Below are positions 43,587 through 52,279 of a stretch of 64,000 nt of DNA, in pieces. Position 1 is the stretch's first letter. The number at the start of each line of letters is the position of its first letter. The DNA is taken from assembly GCA_027449865.1 (NCBI GenBank), contig DAIDKV010000235.1:42643-106642 (forward strand), given 5' to 3'. This DNA is from Planctomycetales bacterium (GTDB lineage: Bacteria > Planctomycetota > Planctomycetia > Isosphaerales > Isosphaeraceae). The notes under the pieces are model-generated. The model was not told where the DNA came from. It searched no databases and saw only the letters and a program-made list of their open reading frames with translations. A program made the translations under genes and the position numbers.

Positions 43587-44990
43587 CTAGCGCGACGAGC
43601 CGAACGCCGAGGCGAGGAGTTGCTGGAAGGCCATGTCGAGGCATTTCTGGTACGCATCCGCGGCGTCGGCCTGCTTCTCCCCGTGATCTTTCCCGCCCTT
43701 CCATTTCCAGGACAGCTCGAATCCGAAGAGTGGTCCCTTCCAGTCGATTACCCAGATCCGCGCGGAGTATTCCCTCGGGTTGAACGACAGGATGGCGCAG
43801 GCGATGTCCTTGCTCAGCGGAACATATCGCCCAGATTTCGCGTGATAATTCGCGCGGAGGACATAAAGCGGCGTGAGGGCCGGCTCCATCGCAAGGCACC
43901 GATCCAGATCGGCCATGACCACCCTCCAGCCCATCCCGCTCATTCCGGTAGCAAGGGCCCGGACGAGTCCGGGAGCCCGAGAGCATGGCAGAATCGGCTC
44001 GATTCGCGCGGCGATCCGATCGATCCGAGCAAGTTGGCGGTCGCTTCCGACGGCGGCGAGGTAAAGGGTCCCGAAATGCAGGAGGTAAGGACCGGGCTGA
44101 TCCGGCATGATCGCGGTGAGGCGTGTTGCTTCGGCGGTCGCGTCGACGTAATTCTCGGCACCCAGGAGGAGGATCAGGCGCGCGAAGTGTGCCTTGAGAT
44201 CATCAGGGCGAAGGCGAAGGATTTCTTCGATATCCTCCCGGGCTTTCTCGGTCCGGTCGAGTTCGAGGTAGCATTGGGCACGATACCATCGCGCTTCGAG
44301 CCAACTCGGGTCTTTCAGGATCGCGGCGCTGTAGTCGTCGATGGCTCGATCGCGCACGCCTCTCTCGGCGTGGCACCAGCCGCGAAGGGTCAAAAGGGCC
44401 GGGCTTACCTTGTAGGGGGAAGTCGAGAAACCTCGATCCAGATCGACGAGCGCGCGGTCGATTTCCCCTCGATCGGCCAGGATCCTGGCGCGGGTAGCCA
44501 GCGCCGCGAAATGATCCGGGTCCCGCTCAATCACCCAGGACAGGTCTGTCAGAGCGGCATCCGACTCCTTCACTTTCGCAAATAATCGCCCCCGGATGCA
44601 CCGTGCCTCGACCTGATAGAGCGGATAGGGGGCCAGTTCAAAGGCTCGATCGACGGCCTTGATCGCCTCCTTGAAGGTCTGCGATTCCCTTGAGTCCGAA
44701 CGCGACGCGAGCACGCGGGCCCTCTTCAGAAGGCGAAAGGCTTCATCCTCGTCCCCCAAAAATGGGGCGGTCGTCGCGTATCGCCGGCCGGGCGGCAGCA
44801 AATCATCGGGAAGCTCAGTCCGGTCTGAAGTTCCGGAGGCTCCGGTCGTAGACAGTGGGCTGATCGGCGGCGGCTCGTCGGGAGCAGGGGATTGGGCCGC
44901 GCCCCCGCTGCCAAGCCCGATCAGGACGACCGCGGCAGCCGCCAGCCTGCGGATCTCTCGCACGCACCGACAACCGGAGTTGCTCCTCAT
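43587..44990 (-). CDS. secreted tetratricopeptide-repeat protein
   Basis: A 467-residue protein with an N-terminal signal segment (LAAAAVVLIGLGSGGAAQS, cleavage near residue 33) and a Pro/Ser-rich linker. Several TPRs span about 85-290 (CIRGRLFAKVKESDAALTDLSWVIERDP, LATRARILADRGEIDRALVDLDRGF, YRAQCYLELDRTEKAREDIEEILRLRP). A later helical region ends with a Trp-rich stretch (WVIDWKGPLFGFELSWKWKGG) and a helical C-terminus. The protein should be exported and act as a scaffold; partners are unknown. It is 44 bp upstream of the sulfatase-like gene on the same strand and may be cotranscribed with it. Confidence 0.75.
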   Translation of the reverse strand: MRSNSGCRCVREIRRLAAAAVVLIGLGSGGAAQSPAPDEPPPISPLSTTGASGTSDRTELPDDLLPPGRRYATTAPFLGDEDEAFRLLKRARVLASRSDSRESQTFKEAIKAVDRAFELAPYPLYQVEARCIRGRLFAKVKESDAALTDLSWVIERDPDHFAALATRARILADRGEIDRALVDLDRGFSTSPYKVSPALLTLRGWCHAERGVRDRAIDDYSAAILKDPSWLEARWYRAQCYLELDRTEKAREDIEEILRLRPDDLKAHFARLILLLGAENYVDATAEATRLTAIMPDQPGPYLLHFGTLYLAAVGSDRQLARIDRIAARIEPILPCSRAPGLVRALATGMSGMGWRVVMADLDRCLAMEPALTPLYVLRANYHAKSGRYVPLSKDIACAILSFNPREYSARIWVIDWKGPLFGFELSWKWKGGKDHGEKQADAADAYQKCLDMAFQQLLASAFGSSR

Positions 44991-45104
44991 CCCTACCTCC
45001 CTGTGGAAGCCTCACCGATCGCAAACAGGACGACGGATGGGGATGAGTTGTATCGAATCGTCCGGATCTGTCGAGGGCAATCCGGAATCGGCACGTCGAC
45101 CGGG

Positions 45105-45758
45105 CTACCGGCCGCCCGGGTCAAGCGGCACGGGATACGAGAGGCTCCGCAGCCAGGCGAGAATCGCCACACTATCCTCGGGCTTCAGGGTCTGCTTGTT
45201 GCCGGGCATCCGCCGGAGACCCTCGAACAGAATTCGATTGTAGTCGGTCGGCCGGTCGAGGATCGCCTTGTGGACCAACGCCGGGCCGAGGTCGCCGCCG
45301 AGCGCCTTCGGGCCGTGGCAGTTGGCGCAGGTCGTCGCGTAGAGCTTCTCACCACGCTTCAGGTCGGCTCCAGCCTCGGCCGGGGCGTTTCGCTCCTTTG
45401 GCACCTCGTACGAGTCGACGTCCTTCAGGGTCGCGAGCGTCGGCACGGGGGTCGGCTCCCTGTCGGAATAGTGGCGGGCGAGGAATTCGGTGACCGGGTC
45501 GGCCGCCTCCTTCGGGAGCGGCGAGCCCCAGCCGATCATCTTGACGACCTCTGCCTTCCACTGCGCCGGAGTTAGGCGCTGGCCGGCGATCAGGTCCATC
45601 GTGTGGCAGATCAGGCAGTTCTCTTCCAGACTCCGACGGGCGAGCAACTCGCGCATCTCGGCCTCGTCGTCGTCCTGTCGGGCCGGGGCCGGGACCATCA
45701 ACGATCCGACGATCGCCAGGGAGAGTGCCGCCATGAAGAGGTAACGAACGGTCGACAT
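45105..45758 (-). CDS. diheme c-type cytochrome, likely electron acceptor of the adjacent sulfite dehydrogenase
   Basis: A 217-residue periplasmic cytochrome with a signal peptide (LFMAALSLAIVGSLMVPAPA) and two heme-binding sites, CLICH (48-52) and CANCH (144-148). The first domain, ENCLICHTMDLIAGQRLTPAQW...KMIGWGSPLP, resembles SorB-type cytochromes of sulfite dehydrogenases. The second is an ordinary cytochrome c with a downstream axial Met candidate (RRMPGN). SorB itself is usually monoheme, so this is an extended version. It lies 23 bp downstream of the molybdoenzyme gene, which it probably serves. Confidence 0.82.
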   Translation of the reverse strand: MSTVRYLFMAALSLAIVGSLMVPAPARQDDDEAEMRELLARRSLEENCLICHTMDLIAGQRLTPAQWKAEVVKMIGWGSPLPKEAADPVTEFLARHYSDREPTPVPTLATLKDVDSYEVPKERNAPAEAGADLKRGEKLYATTCANCHGPKALGGDLGPALVHKAILDRPTDYNRILFEGLRRMPGNKQTLKPEDSVAILAWLRSLSYPVPLDPGGR

Positions 45759-45781
45759 CAGGTCATTCCCTCACCTGGGCC

Positions 45782-46975
45782 CTACTTCACCTCAAACGCG
45801 ACGGTATCGTACCCGTTCCAGAGATAGCCGCTCTTGTTCCACGGGGGCGTTTCGGGCTGGACCTCGCCCTCCGAGTCGGTCGCGCGAGCCACCACGACGT
45901 GTCGGCCCGGTCGGGCTGATTCAAGCCGGAACCCCCAACGACGCCAGGCACCCGTTTCGGGGTCGTCGCGGAGGGTTGCTTCCTTCCAGGAACCGTCGTC
46001 AACCCGGACCTCGACCTTCGTGACGTGCCCGCGACCCGTCCAGGCGACTCCTCGCACCTCGACCGGCCCCGAGGCCACCGATCCCCCCTGCACCGGCGAG
46101 GCGATCAGCGACTTGACGTTCATCCAGGTCACTGGAAGCATCGCGACCGCTCCGGCCGGCGCGCCCGGCGGGACGGGCGTCCGAGGCATCCGATAGGCCG
46201 TCTGCATGTAGAAGCTCGGCGCCTCCTCTCGGGAGACGACGATCCGACGCACCCACTTCGTCCAGTTGTTCCCCGCCCAGCCGGGGACGACCACCCGGGC
46301 CGGCCCTCCGTGCAGGGTCGGCAGCGGCTCGCCGTTCATCCGGAGGGCCAGCAGAGTCGAGGGGTCTCGGGCTCGGTCGATCGGAATGCTCCGGACGAAT
46401 GCCGAGATCTTCGGCGATGGAGGCGCGTCCGACCCGTAAAAATGAACGTGCTCCGCGCCTTCCTGCACGCCGGCCCGGTCGAGCAGATCGGCCAGTCGCA
46501 CGCCCGACCACTCCGCCTGGCCGACCGCCCCACGCTCCCAGGGTGTCCCCGGCACGCGCGGCCGGAACAGCCCCCGGCCATTCCCGGCGCACTGGATCAC
46601 AGCCGTCTTCGAGGCCGTTTCTATCCGTCCCAGCTCATCGAGCCGGAGCTTCAGCGGATGCTGGACCAGCCCAACGATCTCGACCACCCATGTCTCGAGC
46701 TCGACCGCCGGCGCCCCGAAATGGCTCCGGACGAAGAGCGAATTGGCGGGCGTCATCCGATGATCAAGCGCTGTTGAAGTCGCTTCGAGGTTCAGTGGGC
46801 GAAGGCTCCGGACAATCAGCTTTTCCTCGTCCGATGCCGCCGCCCCACTCGCACCTTGGGCCGTCGATCGCCCCGAGAGCCCGGCGCCAGCCGCGCCGAT
46901 CAGGCCGATCCCGATCCAGGCCCGACGGCTGATCGCCGGGACGTGCCCGGCCGCCTCATCTCTCGCCTCGTCCAT
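45782..46975 (-). CDS. molybdenum-dependent sulfite dehydrogenase (SorA-like)
   Basis: A 397-residue molybdopterin enzyme of the sulfite oxidase family. A twin-Arg signal SRRAWIGIGLIGAAGAGLSG (16-35) directs Tat export. The molybdenum-ligand Cys129 is in IQCAGNGR. GAVGQAEWSGVRLADLL, HGGPARVVVPGWAGNNWTKWVRRI and the C-terminal dimerisation domain (VRGVAWTGRGHVTKVEVRVDDG) are all present. It oxidises sulfite to sulfate and passes electrons to cytochrome c. There is no heme b5 domain, so the adjacent cytochrome is the likely partner. GGAGG eight bases upstream supports this ATG over two earlier ones. Confidence 0.88.
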   Translation of the reverse strand: MDEARDEAAGHVPAISRRAWIGIGLIGAAGAGLSGRSTAQGASGAAASDEEKLIVRSLRPLNLEATSTALDHRMTPANSLFVRSHFGAPAVELETWVVEIVGLVQHPLKLRLDELGRIETASKTAVIQCAGNGRGLFRPRVPGTPWERGAVGQAEWSGVRLADLLDRAGVQEGAEHVHFYGSDAPPSPKISAFVRSIPIDRARDPSTLLALRMNGEPLPTLHGGPARVVVPGWAGNNWTKWVRRIVVSREEAPSFYMQTAYRMPRTPVPPGAPAGAVAMLPVTWMNVKSLIASPVQGGSVASGPVEVRGVAWTGRGHVTKVEVRVDDGSWKEATLRDDPETGAWRRWGFRLESARPGRHVVVARATDSEGEVQPETPPWNKSGYLWNGYDTVAFEVK

Positions 46976-47111
46976 CAGCCGTGCCTCCATCGTCACGATC
47001 CCGATCAACGACGAAAGGCCGGCCCCTCCACGAGACCGGCCCTACGTAGTATCGCCGCTCCGGACACCCAAGTCTATCTTACGGACGAAAACGGCGGGGC
47101 AGGCCCCGACC

Positions 47112-48171
47112 TCATGACGCCCGGCGGCGACCCCAGCCCGCGGCGCCGACGCCGAGCATCCCGAGCGCGGCCATCACCATCGACGACGGCTCGGGAACCG
47201 AGAGCGGATTGAAGCCGTTGTACTGAACAACGTAGCCGTTGTTCTTGTAATGGATTTCGCCAGCGGTCGTGACCGACTCCACAAACACCGATCCGTCAAT
47301 GGCGTTTGAAGCGTCGAGACTCGCCGTCGGCGCCAGAATCGAACCGAGGAATGTCCCGCCCGAGCCTGGGTTCAGGGTGCCACTCACGTCCTCGAAGTTC
47401 CAGAGAATCTTCGAGGCGATCGCGTCGGAAAAGCCCCCACCGGTCACGAAACTAAGGTTCGAGAGCGTCAGCGAGCCGCCATTATCGGTGCCCGAAACAT
47501 TGATCACCACCGAACTCGCCTGCCCTGGGTTGAGGTACAGTTGCAGGTTCGAGGTCTGCAAATCCTTCGACGTGATATTGAAGACGGCCACCCCATTGGC
47601 CGGGCCCGTGTAGTTGAAGGTCAGCGCGGGCTGAGTGTTGACCGGCGCGTTGCTGACGCTCGATCCCACCGTGGACAAGATTCTTGAAATCGACCGAGGC
47701 CGCCGCCACCTGGTTGTAGAGCGTCGTCTGCGCAGCCGCCAGGATACCGCTCGCGTCTTTCGTGAGAACCCCACCGCCGTTGAGATTGATGTTGCCCGCC
47801 GTGGTCCCTGCATACTCGACGCTGTAGCCATTATTCACGTTGATACCGGATTCGATGTTGTTCAGCACCTCAAGCCCGTAGACAGGGTTCGTCGAGGGGG
47901 TCGGGACAGTCGGCAGATCCTGTGCCACGGTGAGCGTCGCCAGAAGGCTCCCCGAGACGAACGCCGATCCCGTAACGTCCGACTGAGTGCCCACATTCCC
48001 CTGCGTCGGATCTCCCTTCGCCCCGATCGTTACCAGATTGAAGTCGGTGAATGAGACACTCCCCGCTCGCGCCGGGGTCCCGGAGATCACCGTCCCAGCC
48101 ATCACCATGCCCAGCCCCACGGCGACTACCCGAAGGAATTCGTCGCCAGCTCGACAGGAAAACCCAAGCAT
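47112..48171 (-). pseudogene. choice-of-anchor A family PEP-CTERM protein, frameshifted
   Basis: Two minus-strand frames hold the halves of one exported protein. The first frame gives a signal sequence (VVAVGLGMVMAGTVISGTPARAG), FTDFNLVTIGAKGD, SAFVSGSLLATLTV and YNQVAAASVDFKNL. The second frame continues with STVGSSVSNAPVN, LTFNYTGPANGVAVFNI, KILWNFEDVSGTL, FLGSILAPTASLDASNAIDGSVFVES, and the PEP-CTERM anchor VPEPSSMVMAALGMLGVGAAGW-RRR. A one-base forward shift around 47675-47700 would restore a protein of about 350 residues. Both halves look well conserved, so a recent mutation or a sequencing indel is likely. ATG 48171 has GGAG upstream; 48186 is an alternative. Confidence 0.75.
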
Positions 48172-48186
48172 CAAAAAAAACTCCAT

Positions 48187-48659
48187 CTCCCGGTGAATGT
48201 GCGGCACGGCGAGCCCGATCTCAGCTCTTCGTGGCTCGAATGTTACGAACCTCCGCCGCGTGAGTCATGTCCTGCTTTTTGAGAGAAGCCGGAGAACTCC
48301 TCATAACAGGATGGACCCATCGATGGCCCGCGACAAGTCTTGTCGCTTAAAAACAACACACGAAACGAACACAAAGACTCATTGCTTTTCGAAATAGCAG
48401 AGGTCGAAAACAAGTGCCCAAACAACCCGCAAGCATCGCATATTCGGCAATACCAGCACAACACAGACATAGTGACACGGAACGATGAAAATGTTCTCGA
48501 CAGGGGAATTGGTACGCGGTTCGCTTACCTCTTAGAATGGAACAGGTAGCAGGAAGGGGCAAGGATTCTCGGAACGCCCCGCGAAGGGAGTGGAGTCGAT
48601 CGTCTCACGTCGAAGAACTGGGGTGGTTGATCGAGTCTTCCACAAACGGGTGACCAGCC
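48187..48659. other. AT-richer intergenic island with a 17 bp palindrome
   Basis: About 470 bp without a convincing gene. From about 48340 to 48540 the sequence is much richer in A/T than its surroundings, and short open frames on either strand lack ribosome-binding sites and family similarity. GCGACAAGTCTTGTCGC at 48330-48346 is a perfect 17 bp dyad that could be an operator or the stem of a small hairpin. The promoters of the PEP-CTERM gene (minus) and the HNH gene (plus) should lie here. Confidence 0.5.
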
Positions 48660-48959
48660 ATGAGGAAAGGTCGACGCAATCGGCATCGTGCCCTGTGGAC
48701 CCGCCTTCAGCGACACCTTGAGATCAGCCTCGACGGCCTGAAGCCGAGGCGGATTCGAACCCGATCGGCTCGGTATGCCGCAGCGATCGGAGAGCGACTT
48801 GGCCTGATCGACCGGCCGAAGGTCTGCTCGTGGTGTCGACGTCATGCCCGGCTGGAACGCCACCACTGGGATTACACCGAGCCCCTGAACGTGACTTTCC
48901 TCTGCATCGACTGTCACGACATCGCCGATGCGATGGTTGTTCGTGCAGCGAGTGCCTAG
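48660..48959 (+). CDS. small HNH-like zinc-binding protein, 99 aa
   Basis: A basic 99-residue protein. The C-terminal half reads CSWCRRHARLERHHWDYTEPLNVTFLCIDCHDIAD: Cys56/Cys59, His68-His69, Asn77 and Cys82/Cys85-His86. This is the layout of a small HNH domain (CxxC, HHxDY, PxNVxxLCxxCH) seen in phage-like endonucleases and treble-clef proteins. The N-terminal 50 residues are Arg-rich, suitable for DNA contact. It sits at the edge of an AT-richer island. Its stop and that of the convergent kinase overlap inside CCTAGG at about 48955-48960. A DNA-binding role is likely; nuclease activity is uncertain. Confidence 0.65.
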   Translation: MRKGRRNRHRALWTRLQRHLEISLDGLKPRRIRTRSARYAAAIGERLGLIDRPKVCSWCRRHARLERHHWDYTEPLNVTFLCIDCHDIADAMVVRAASA

Positions 48960-51022
48960 GATTTCAACAATCGCAGGGTAGGCGCGGAATCCGGCCGGGA
49001 CATTGAGCGAGCGTCAACCTCGGGCGCGGGGGGCGCCTTTATCGGCAAGTGTACCTGGAATAGGGTCTCGCGGCCGGGCGACGAGCTCCATCGGAGCCGT
49101 CCTCCGGCCTGTTCGACGATCTTTGCCGCTCGTGGGAGTCCTAATCCGAGCCCGCGCCCGGCCTGCCGGCCACAGTAAAACGGATCGAAAAGGTGGTCGG
49201 ATTCCTCGGGGCTCATTCCCTTGCCGGTGTCGGCAAATGACCAGACCAGCTCCCCGTTTTCGATGGACGAGCGCACCCGTACTCGCCCACCCGGGGGGGT
49301 CGCCTGGATCGCGTTTCGTAGCAGAATTTCCGCGAGGTGCCGAAGTCCTTCGGGATCAGTCCAGGTCGCGAGCGACGATTCGTCGATGTCCGCGAGCAGC
49401 CGAATGCCCCGGGTTTCTAGGTCTCGCCCCAACTCAGCGAGCACCGAGCCGAGAAGCTCCGGCGGCTTGCAGGTTCTCGGTCGAGGCTCCGGTGGTCGCG
49501 CCACGAACATCAGGTCGCGGAGAATCCGGTGGGTCCTCTGTGCCTGCGACAGGATGATCCGAAGCGACCGGGCCACATCGGGATCCTCGGCGCGAGCCAG
49601 GAGCAGTTGTGCCCGGCCGACGACCACCGCGAGCGGATTGTTCAACTCGTGCCCCGCACCGGCGGCAAACTCGCCGAGTGCCTCGAGCTTCGCGAGGCGG
49701 AGCCGATCTTCCTCGGAGCGAACCCGACCGTGAAATGAGCCGACTGCCGAACGGAGCCGGCGTTCCAGCCGGTCGCGATCGAGGATCGCCTCGGCCCAGA
49801 CGCTCCAGGCACGAACAATCTTCTTGGCCGATTCATCCCGATCGTGGGCGATCGACAGGTCGCCCTCGCGGCACCAGAGCTGAACCGTTGCCCCGCCCTG
49901 GCCGCGGGTCGAAAGCGGGATCTCCACCGTCGGAGCGCCCGGGCGGTTGGCCTCCTCGAGTGAGGCGGATTTCGGTTCAGACCAGGTGATTCGGGCGGCG
50001 TTGATACCCGGCTCCGCACACCAGGCCCGGGAGGCTCGATCGGCCCATTCATCGGGCGTCTCACCACGCGGCGATGTGGTAAAGGCATCGAGGAACCGCT
50101 CGGCACGATCCGCACGCAGTCGAGCCCGTCCCAGTTCGACACGGAGCCGGGCGTTCTGCCGGACCGCTCGTTCCTCATCCCGCGTCGAGGTCGGGTCAAC
50201 ACAGGCCGACCCGCACCTCGCTTGCACCTCAGCCATCAAAATCCGGAGGGCCGGATCGGCGGCGGGCGGTTCGCGGTTCGGGTCGTCAAGCGACCAGGGT
50301 GTTCGCTCGGCACGCCGATACGCCTCGCGGAGGATCGCCATTCGATCGGGATCGGACGTCGCGGTCGCCAGCTCGCCGTCGCGGTCACCACGAAGCCAGG
50401 CGGCGTCGACAACCACCTCAGGACATCCCCACCGCTCGGCCATCCGCCAGCCGAGTTCGTCCAGATCGGTGCCAAGATCGGCACGCTCCATCCGCTCACG
50501 TGCCGAAGGGTCAGACTGCTGCCACCAGGTAAGCAGCCAATCGGGATCGACGGCCGCAACCGCCCACCATCCGAGCCTCACAAGCTGACCCGCCCTGCCC
50601 ACCAGCTCGGGATCGGAGTCGCCTGCCTCACGCGCCAACCGACGCGCCGAGATCCCAACAGCCACCGAATGCCGCCAGAGTCGATCCAGCAGCTCGCCGA
50701 CCGGACCCGAACCAAGCGACGAGGGCCACCACGACCGCCCGGCGATCGTCGAAAGCCCATCCCAACCCAGCCCGGTCGATGCTCCAGCGATTAGCCAGCC
50801 CGGGTCAAGATCCCAGATCGGCAGCCCCCGAGAAACCGGCCGATCCTCTGGTTCCTCATCGGCCGTGGGATCACTGAGCGCGGTCAGATAAGCCCGCGCT
50901 GAGGCCGGCCGGAGCGGCAGCCCCTCCAGACGGAGGAGCCGACGCCTCAGGTTCTCGGTTGTTCCCCGATGGATGGGCACTCGCAACGCGATGGGACTCC
51001 TTCCCGCCCGCGTCCCGGGCAT
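48956..51022 (-). CDS. sensor histidine kinase with an HDOD-like N-terminal region
   Basis: A protein of about 688 residues without membrane segments. The N-terminal third contains LWRHSVAVGISARRLA, GQLVRLGWWAVAAVDPDWLLTWW and ELGWRMAERWGCPEVVVDAAW, resembling a degenerate HDOD domain. A coiled linker and GAF-like region follow. The kinase core has the H-box GEFAAGAGHELNNPLAVV (His near 457), N-box EILLRNAIQATPPGG, G1 FADTGKGMS, F-box DPFYCGR and G2 GRGLGLGL. It should phosphorylate the adjacent regulator. The start is uncertain: ATG 51022 has no clear ribosome-binding site, while a TTG at 50986 has AAGGAG ten bases upstream. Confidence 0.85.
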   Translation of the reverse strand: MPGTRAGRSPIALRVPIHRGTTENLRRRLLRLEGLPLRPASARAYLTALSDPTADEEPEDRPVSRGLPIWDLDPGWLIAGASTGLGWDGLSTIAGRSWWPSSLGSGPVGELLDRLWRHSVAVGISARRLAREAGDSDPELVGRAGQLVRLGWWAVAAVDPDWLLTWWQQSDPSARERMERADLGTDLDELGWRMAERWGCPEVVVDAAWLRGDRDGELATATSDPDRMAILREAYRRAERTPWSLDDPNREPPAADPALRILMAEVQARCGSACVDPTSTRDEERAVRQNARLRVELGRARLRADRAERFLDAFTTSPRGETPDEWADRASRAWCAEPGINAARITWSEPKSASLEEANRPGAPTVEIPLSTRGQGGATVQLWCREGDLSIAHDRDESAKKIVRAWSVWAEAILDRDRLERRLRSAVGSFHGRVRSEEDRLRLAKLEALGEFAAGAGHELNNPLAVVVGRAQLLLARAEDPDVARSLRIILSQAQRTHRILRDLMFVARPPEPRPRTCKPPELLGSVLAELGRDLETRGIRLLADIDESSLATWTDPEGLRHLAEILLRNAIQATPPGGRVRVRSSIENGELVWSFADTGKGMSPEESDHLFDPFYCGRQAGRGLGLGLPRAAKIVEQAGGRLRWSSSPGRETLFQVHLPIKAPPAPEVDARSMSRPDSAPTLRLLKS

Positions 51023-51065
51023 CGGTCGCGGAATCGGCCGATGCCGCCTTCGTTTGGCGAGATCA

Positions 51066-51656
51066 TCAGCCGCCGACGCCCGGCACACTCGCTTCCATGT
51101 CCAGCAATCGGCAAATCCGGCGCATCAGTTCATCGATATCCAGCGGCTTGTGCAGGAAATCGTCGGCCCCTGAATCTCGAAGCTCCTGAATCTTGTCTTC
51201 TTCGACCATCCCCGAGATGCAGATGATCCGGATGTCGGCCATCGTTGGATCCCGGCGGATCAGCTCGCAGACCGCCTGACCGTTGATGTCCGGCAGCATC
51301 ACATCAAGGATAATCAGGTCCGGATGATACTCCTTCGCCTGCATCCCCGCACCAAAGCCGTTGTTCACAACTCGCGTCTCAAAGCGCGAGTCACCGGCCA
51401 GCACCTCCGAGATCAACTCCACCACCGCCGGATCATCATCGACGATCAGCACCCGACGCTTTCCGCTCTCTAGCGCATCGGTCGGAATGCCGTTCTCTTT
51501 CATGAACCGATAGAGAGCATCGCGCGGGATCCGTCGGAATCGGGAGCCAGGCACCCGGAACCCCTTCAACTGGCCCGAGTCAAAGCAGCGGATGATCGTC
51601 TGCTGGCTCACCTTACATATCTTGGCCGCCTCGCCCGTCGTGAAAACGGTCTTCAT
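51066..51656 (-). CDS. response regulator with N-terminal HTH and C-terminal receiver
   Basis: A 196-residue regulator in reversed domain order. Residues 1-55 are an excisionase/MerR-type helix-turn-helix (VFTTGEAAKICKVSQQTIIRCFDSGQLKGFRVPGSRFRRIPRDAL). Residues 67-190 are a receiver domain with the acidic pocket LIVDDDP, the phospho-acceptor Asp in LIILDVMLPD (near 115), the Thr/Ser position ICISGM and the conserved Lys in DFLHKPLD. It probably acts as a DNA-binding response regulator for the histidine kinase 44 bp downstream. A longer frame starts at 51800 but has no family similarity before MKTVFTT. Confidence 0.88.
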   Translation of the reverse strand: MKTVFTTGEAAKICKVSQQTIIRCFDSGQLKGFRVPGSRFRRIPRDALYRFMKENGIPTDALESGKRRVLIVDDDPAVVELISEVLAGDSRFETRVVNNGFGAGMQAKEYHPDLIILDVMLPDINGQAVCELIRRDPTMADIRIICISGMVEEDKIQELRDSGADDFLHKPLDIDELMRRICRLLDMEASVPGVGG

Positions 51657-51873
51657 GGTCTTGGTTATCCCGTCTTCCAGGATCAAGAACGCGCCCCCGC
51701 CCGCTCCGGGACGATCTCCTGATCGGCCTCCCTGCTTGCCCTGCTCACGACGCGCATCCAATGGCGGCCAAGACGACTCGCCTTGCCGCGTCGTTCGCAC
51801 CAGTCTATCGGTAATCCGTGGCTGTTAAATTCTACGAAGCCTGTAGAAATTACCAATATTACCAGCTCGACCA

Positions 51874-51901
51874 ATTGTATAGCGCGTCCCGACCTTGTCA
51901 A
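51874..51901 (-). promoter_or_regulatory. sigma-70-type promoter for the response-regulator/kinase operon
   Basis: On the minus strand TTGACA (51896-51901) and TACAAT (51874-51879) are spaced by 16 bp, close to consensus. Transcription would begin near 51867, leaving a leader of about 210 nt. That leader contains a TGGTAAT/TGGTAAT direct repeat near 51847-51860 and a TTCTAC-GTAGAA inverted repeat near 51830-51848, both candidate regulator sites. Confidence 0.65.
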
Positions 51902-52279
51902 TGTGAATGGTGCATCCGCCCGATCCCTCCCAGTTCGCCGGACCGGCCCCGAAGTCCGGGAAGCCCTCATATGAATGTAACGCCTCCGCCTGGGTGGAAG
52001 ATAGGGAGAAATGCGAAAAGGCGCCGGCGCGGCTGTCTTTAAACTGGTGAAAGCGGGTCGATTCCACAAGAGCGAGGGATCATGCCCCCCGAATGCCCAT
52101 TCGCGTGCCTCTTCGGCCGACGGGCACTCGGATAGTCGGCGAATCCCCCATGTCTCGACCGAAGTCGGAACAGCTTCCCGAGATTGCTGCGGAACGAGGG
52201 CCCCACTGCCAGCCCAGGTCAAACCCGCGCAAAGGCCGACTGCCTATCCTTCGCACGGACATTTCTCGTTCCGGTCGGT
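51902..52279. other. intergenic region downstream of mnmG
   Basis: About 380 bp between the regulator promoter and the 3' end of mnmG. Open frames here are short, poorly composed and lack ribosome-binding sites. I see no tRNA and no T-tract terminator for mnmG. Confidence 0.4.

Noticed and set aside
47028..47054. GGCCGG/CCGGCC inverted repeat upstream of the sulfite dehydrogenase
   Set aside because: Only 6 bp arms in a GC-rich gap; too weak to call a terminator or operator.
48340..48549. 69-residue plus-strand frame in the AT-richer island
   Set aside because: It begins with TTG, has no ribosome-binding site, shows no domain, and an equally long frame exists on the other strand.
48751..48762. 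GGATTCGAACCC, which looks like a tRNA T-loop on the minus strand
   Set aside because: Flanking bases do not form a T-stem, acceptor or anticodon arm, and the site lies inside the HNH-like gene in frame.
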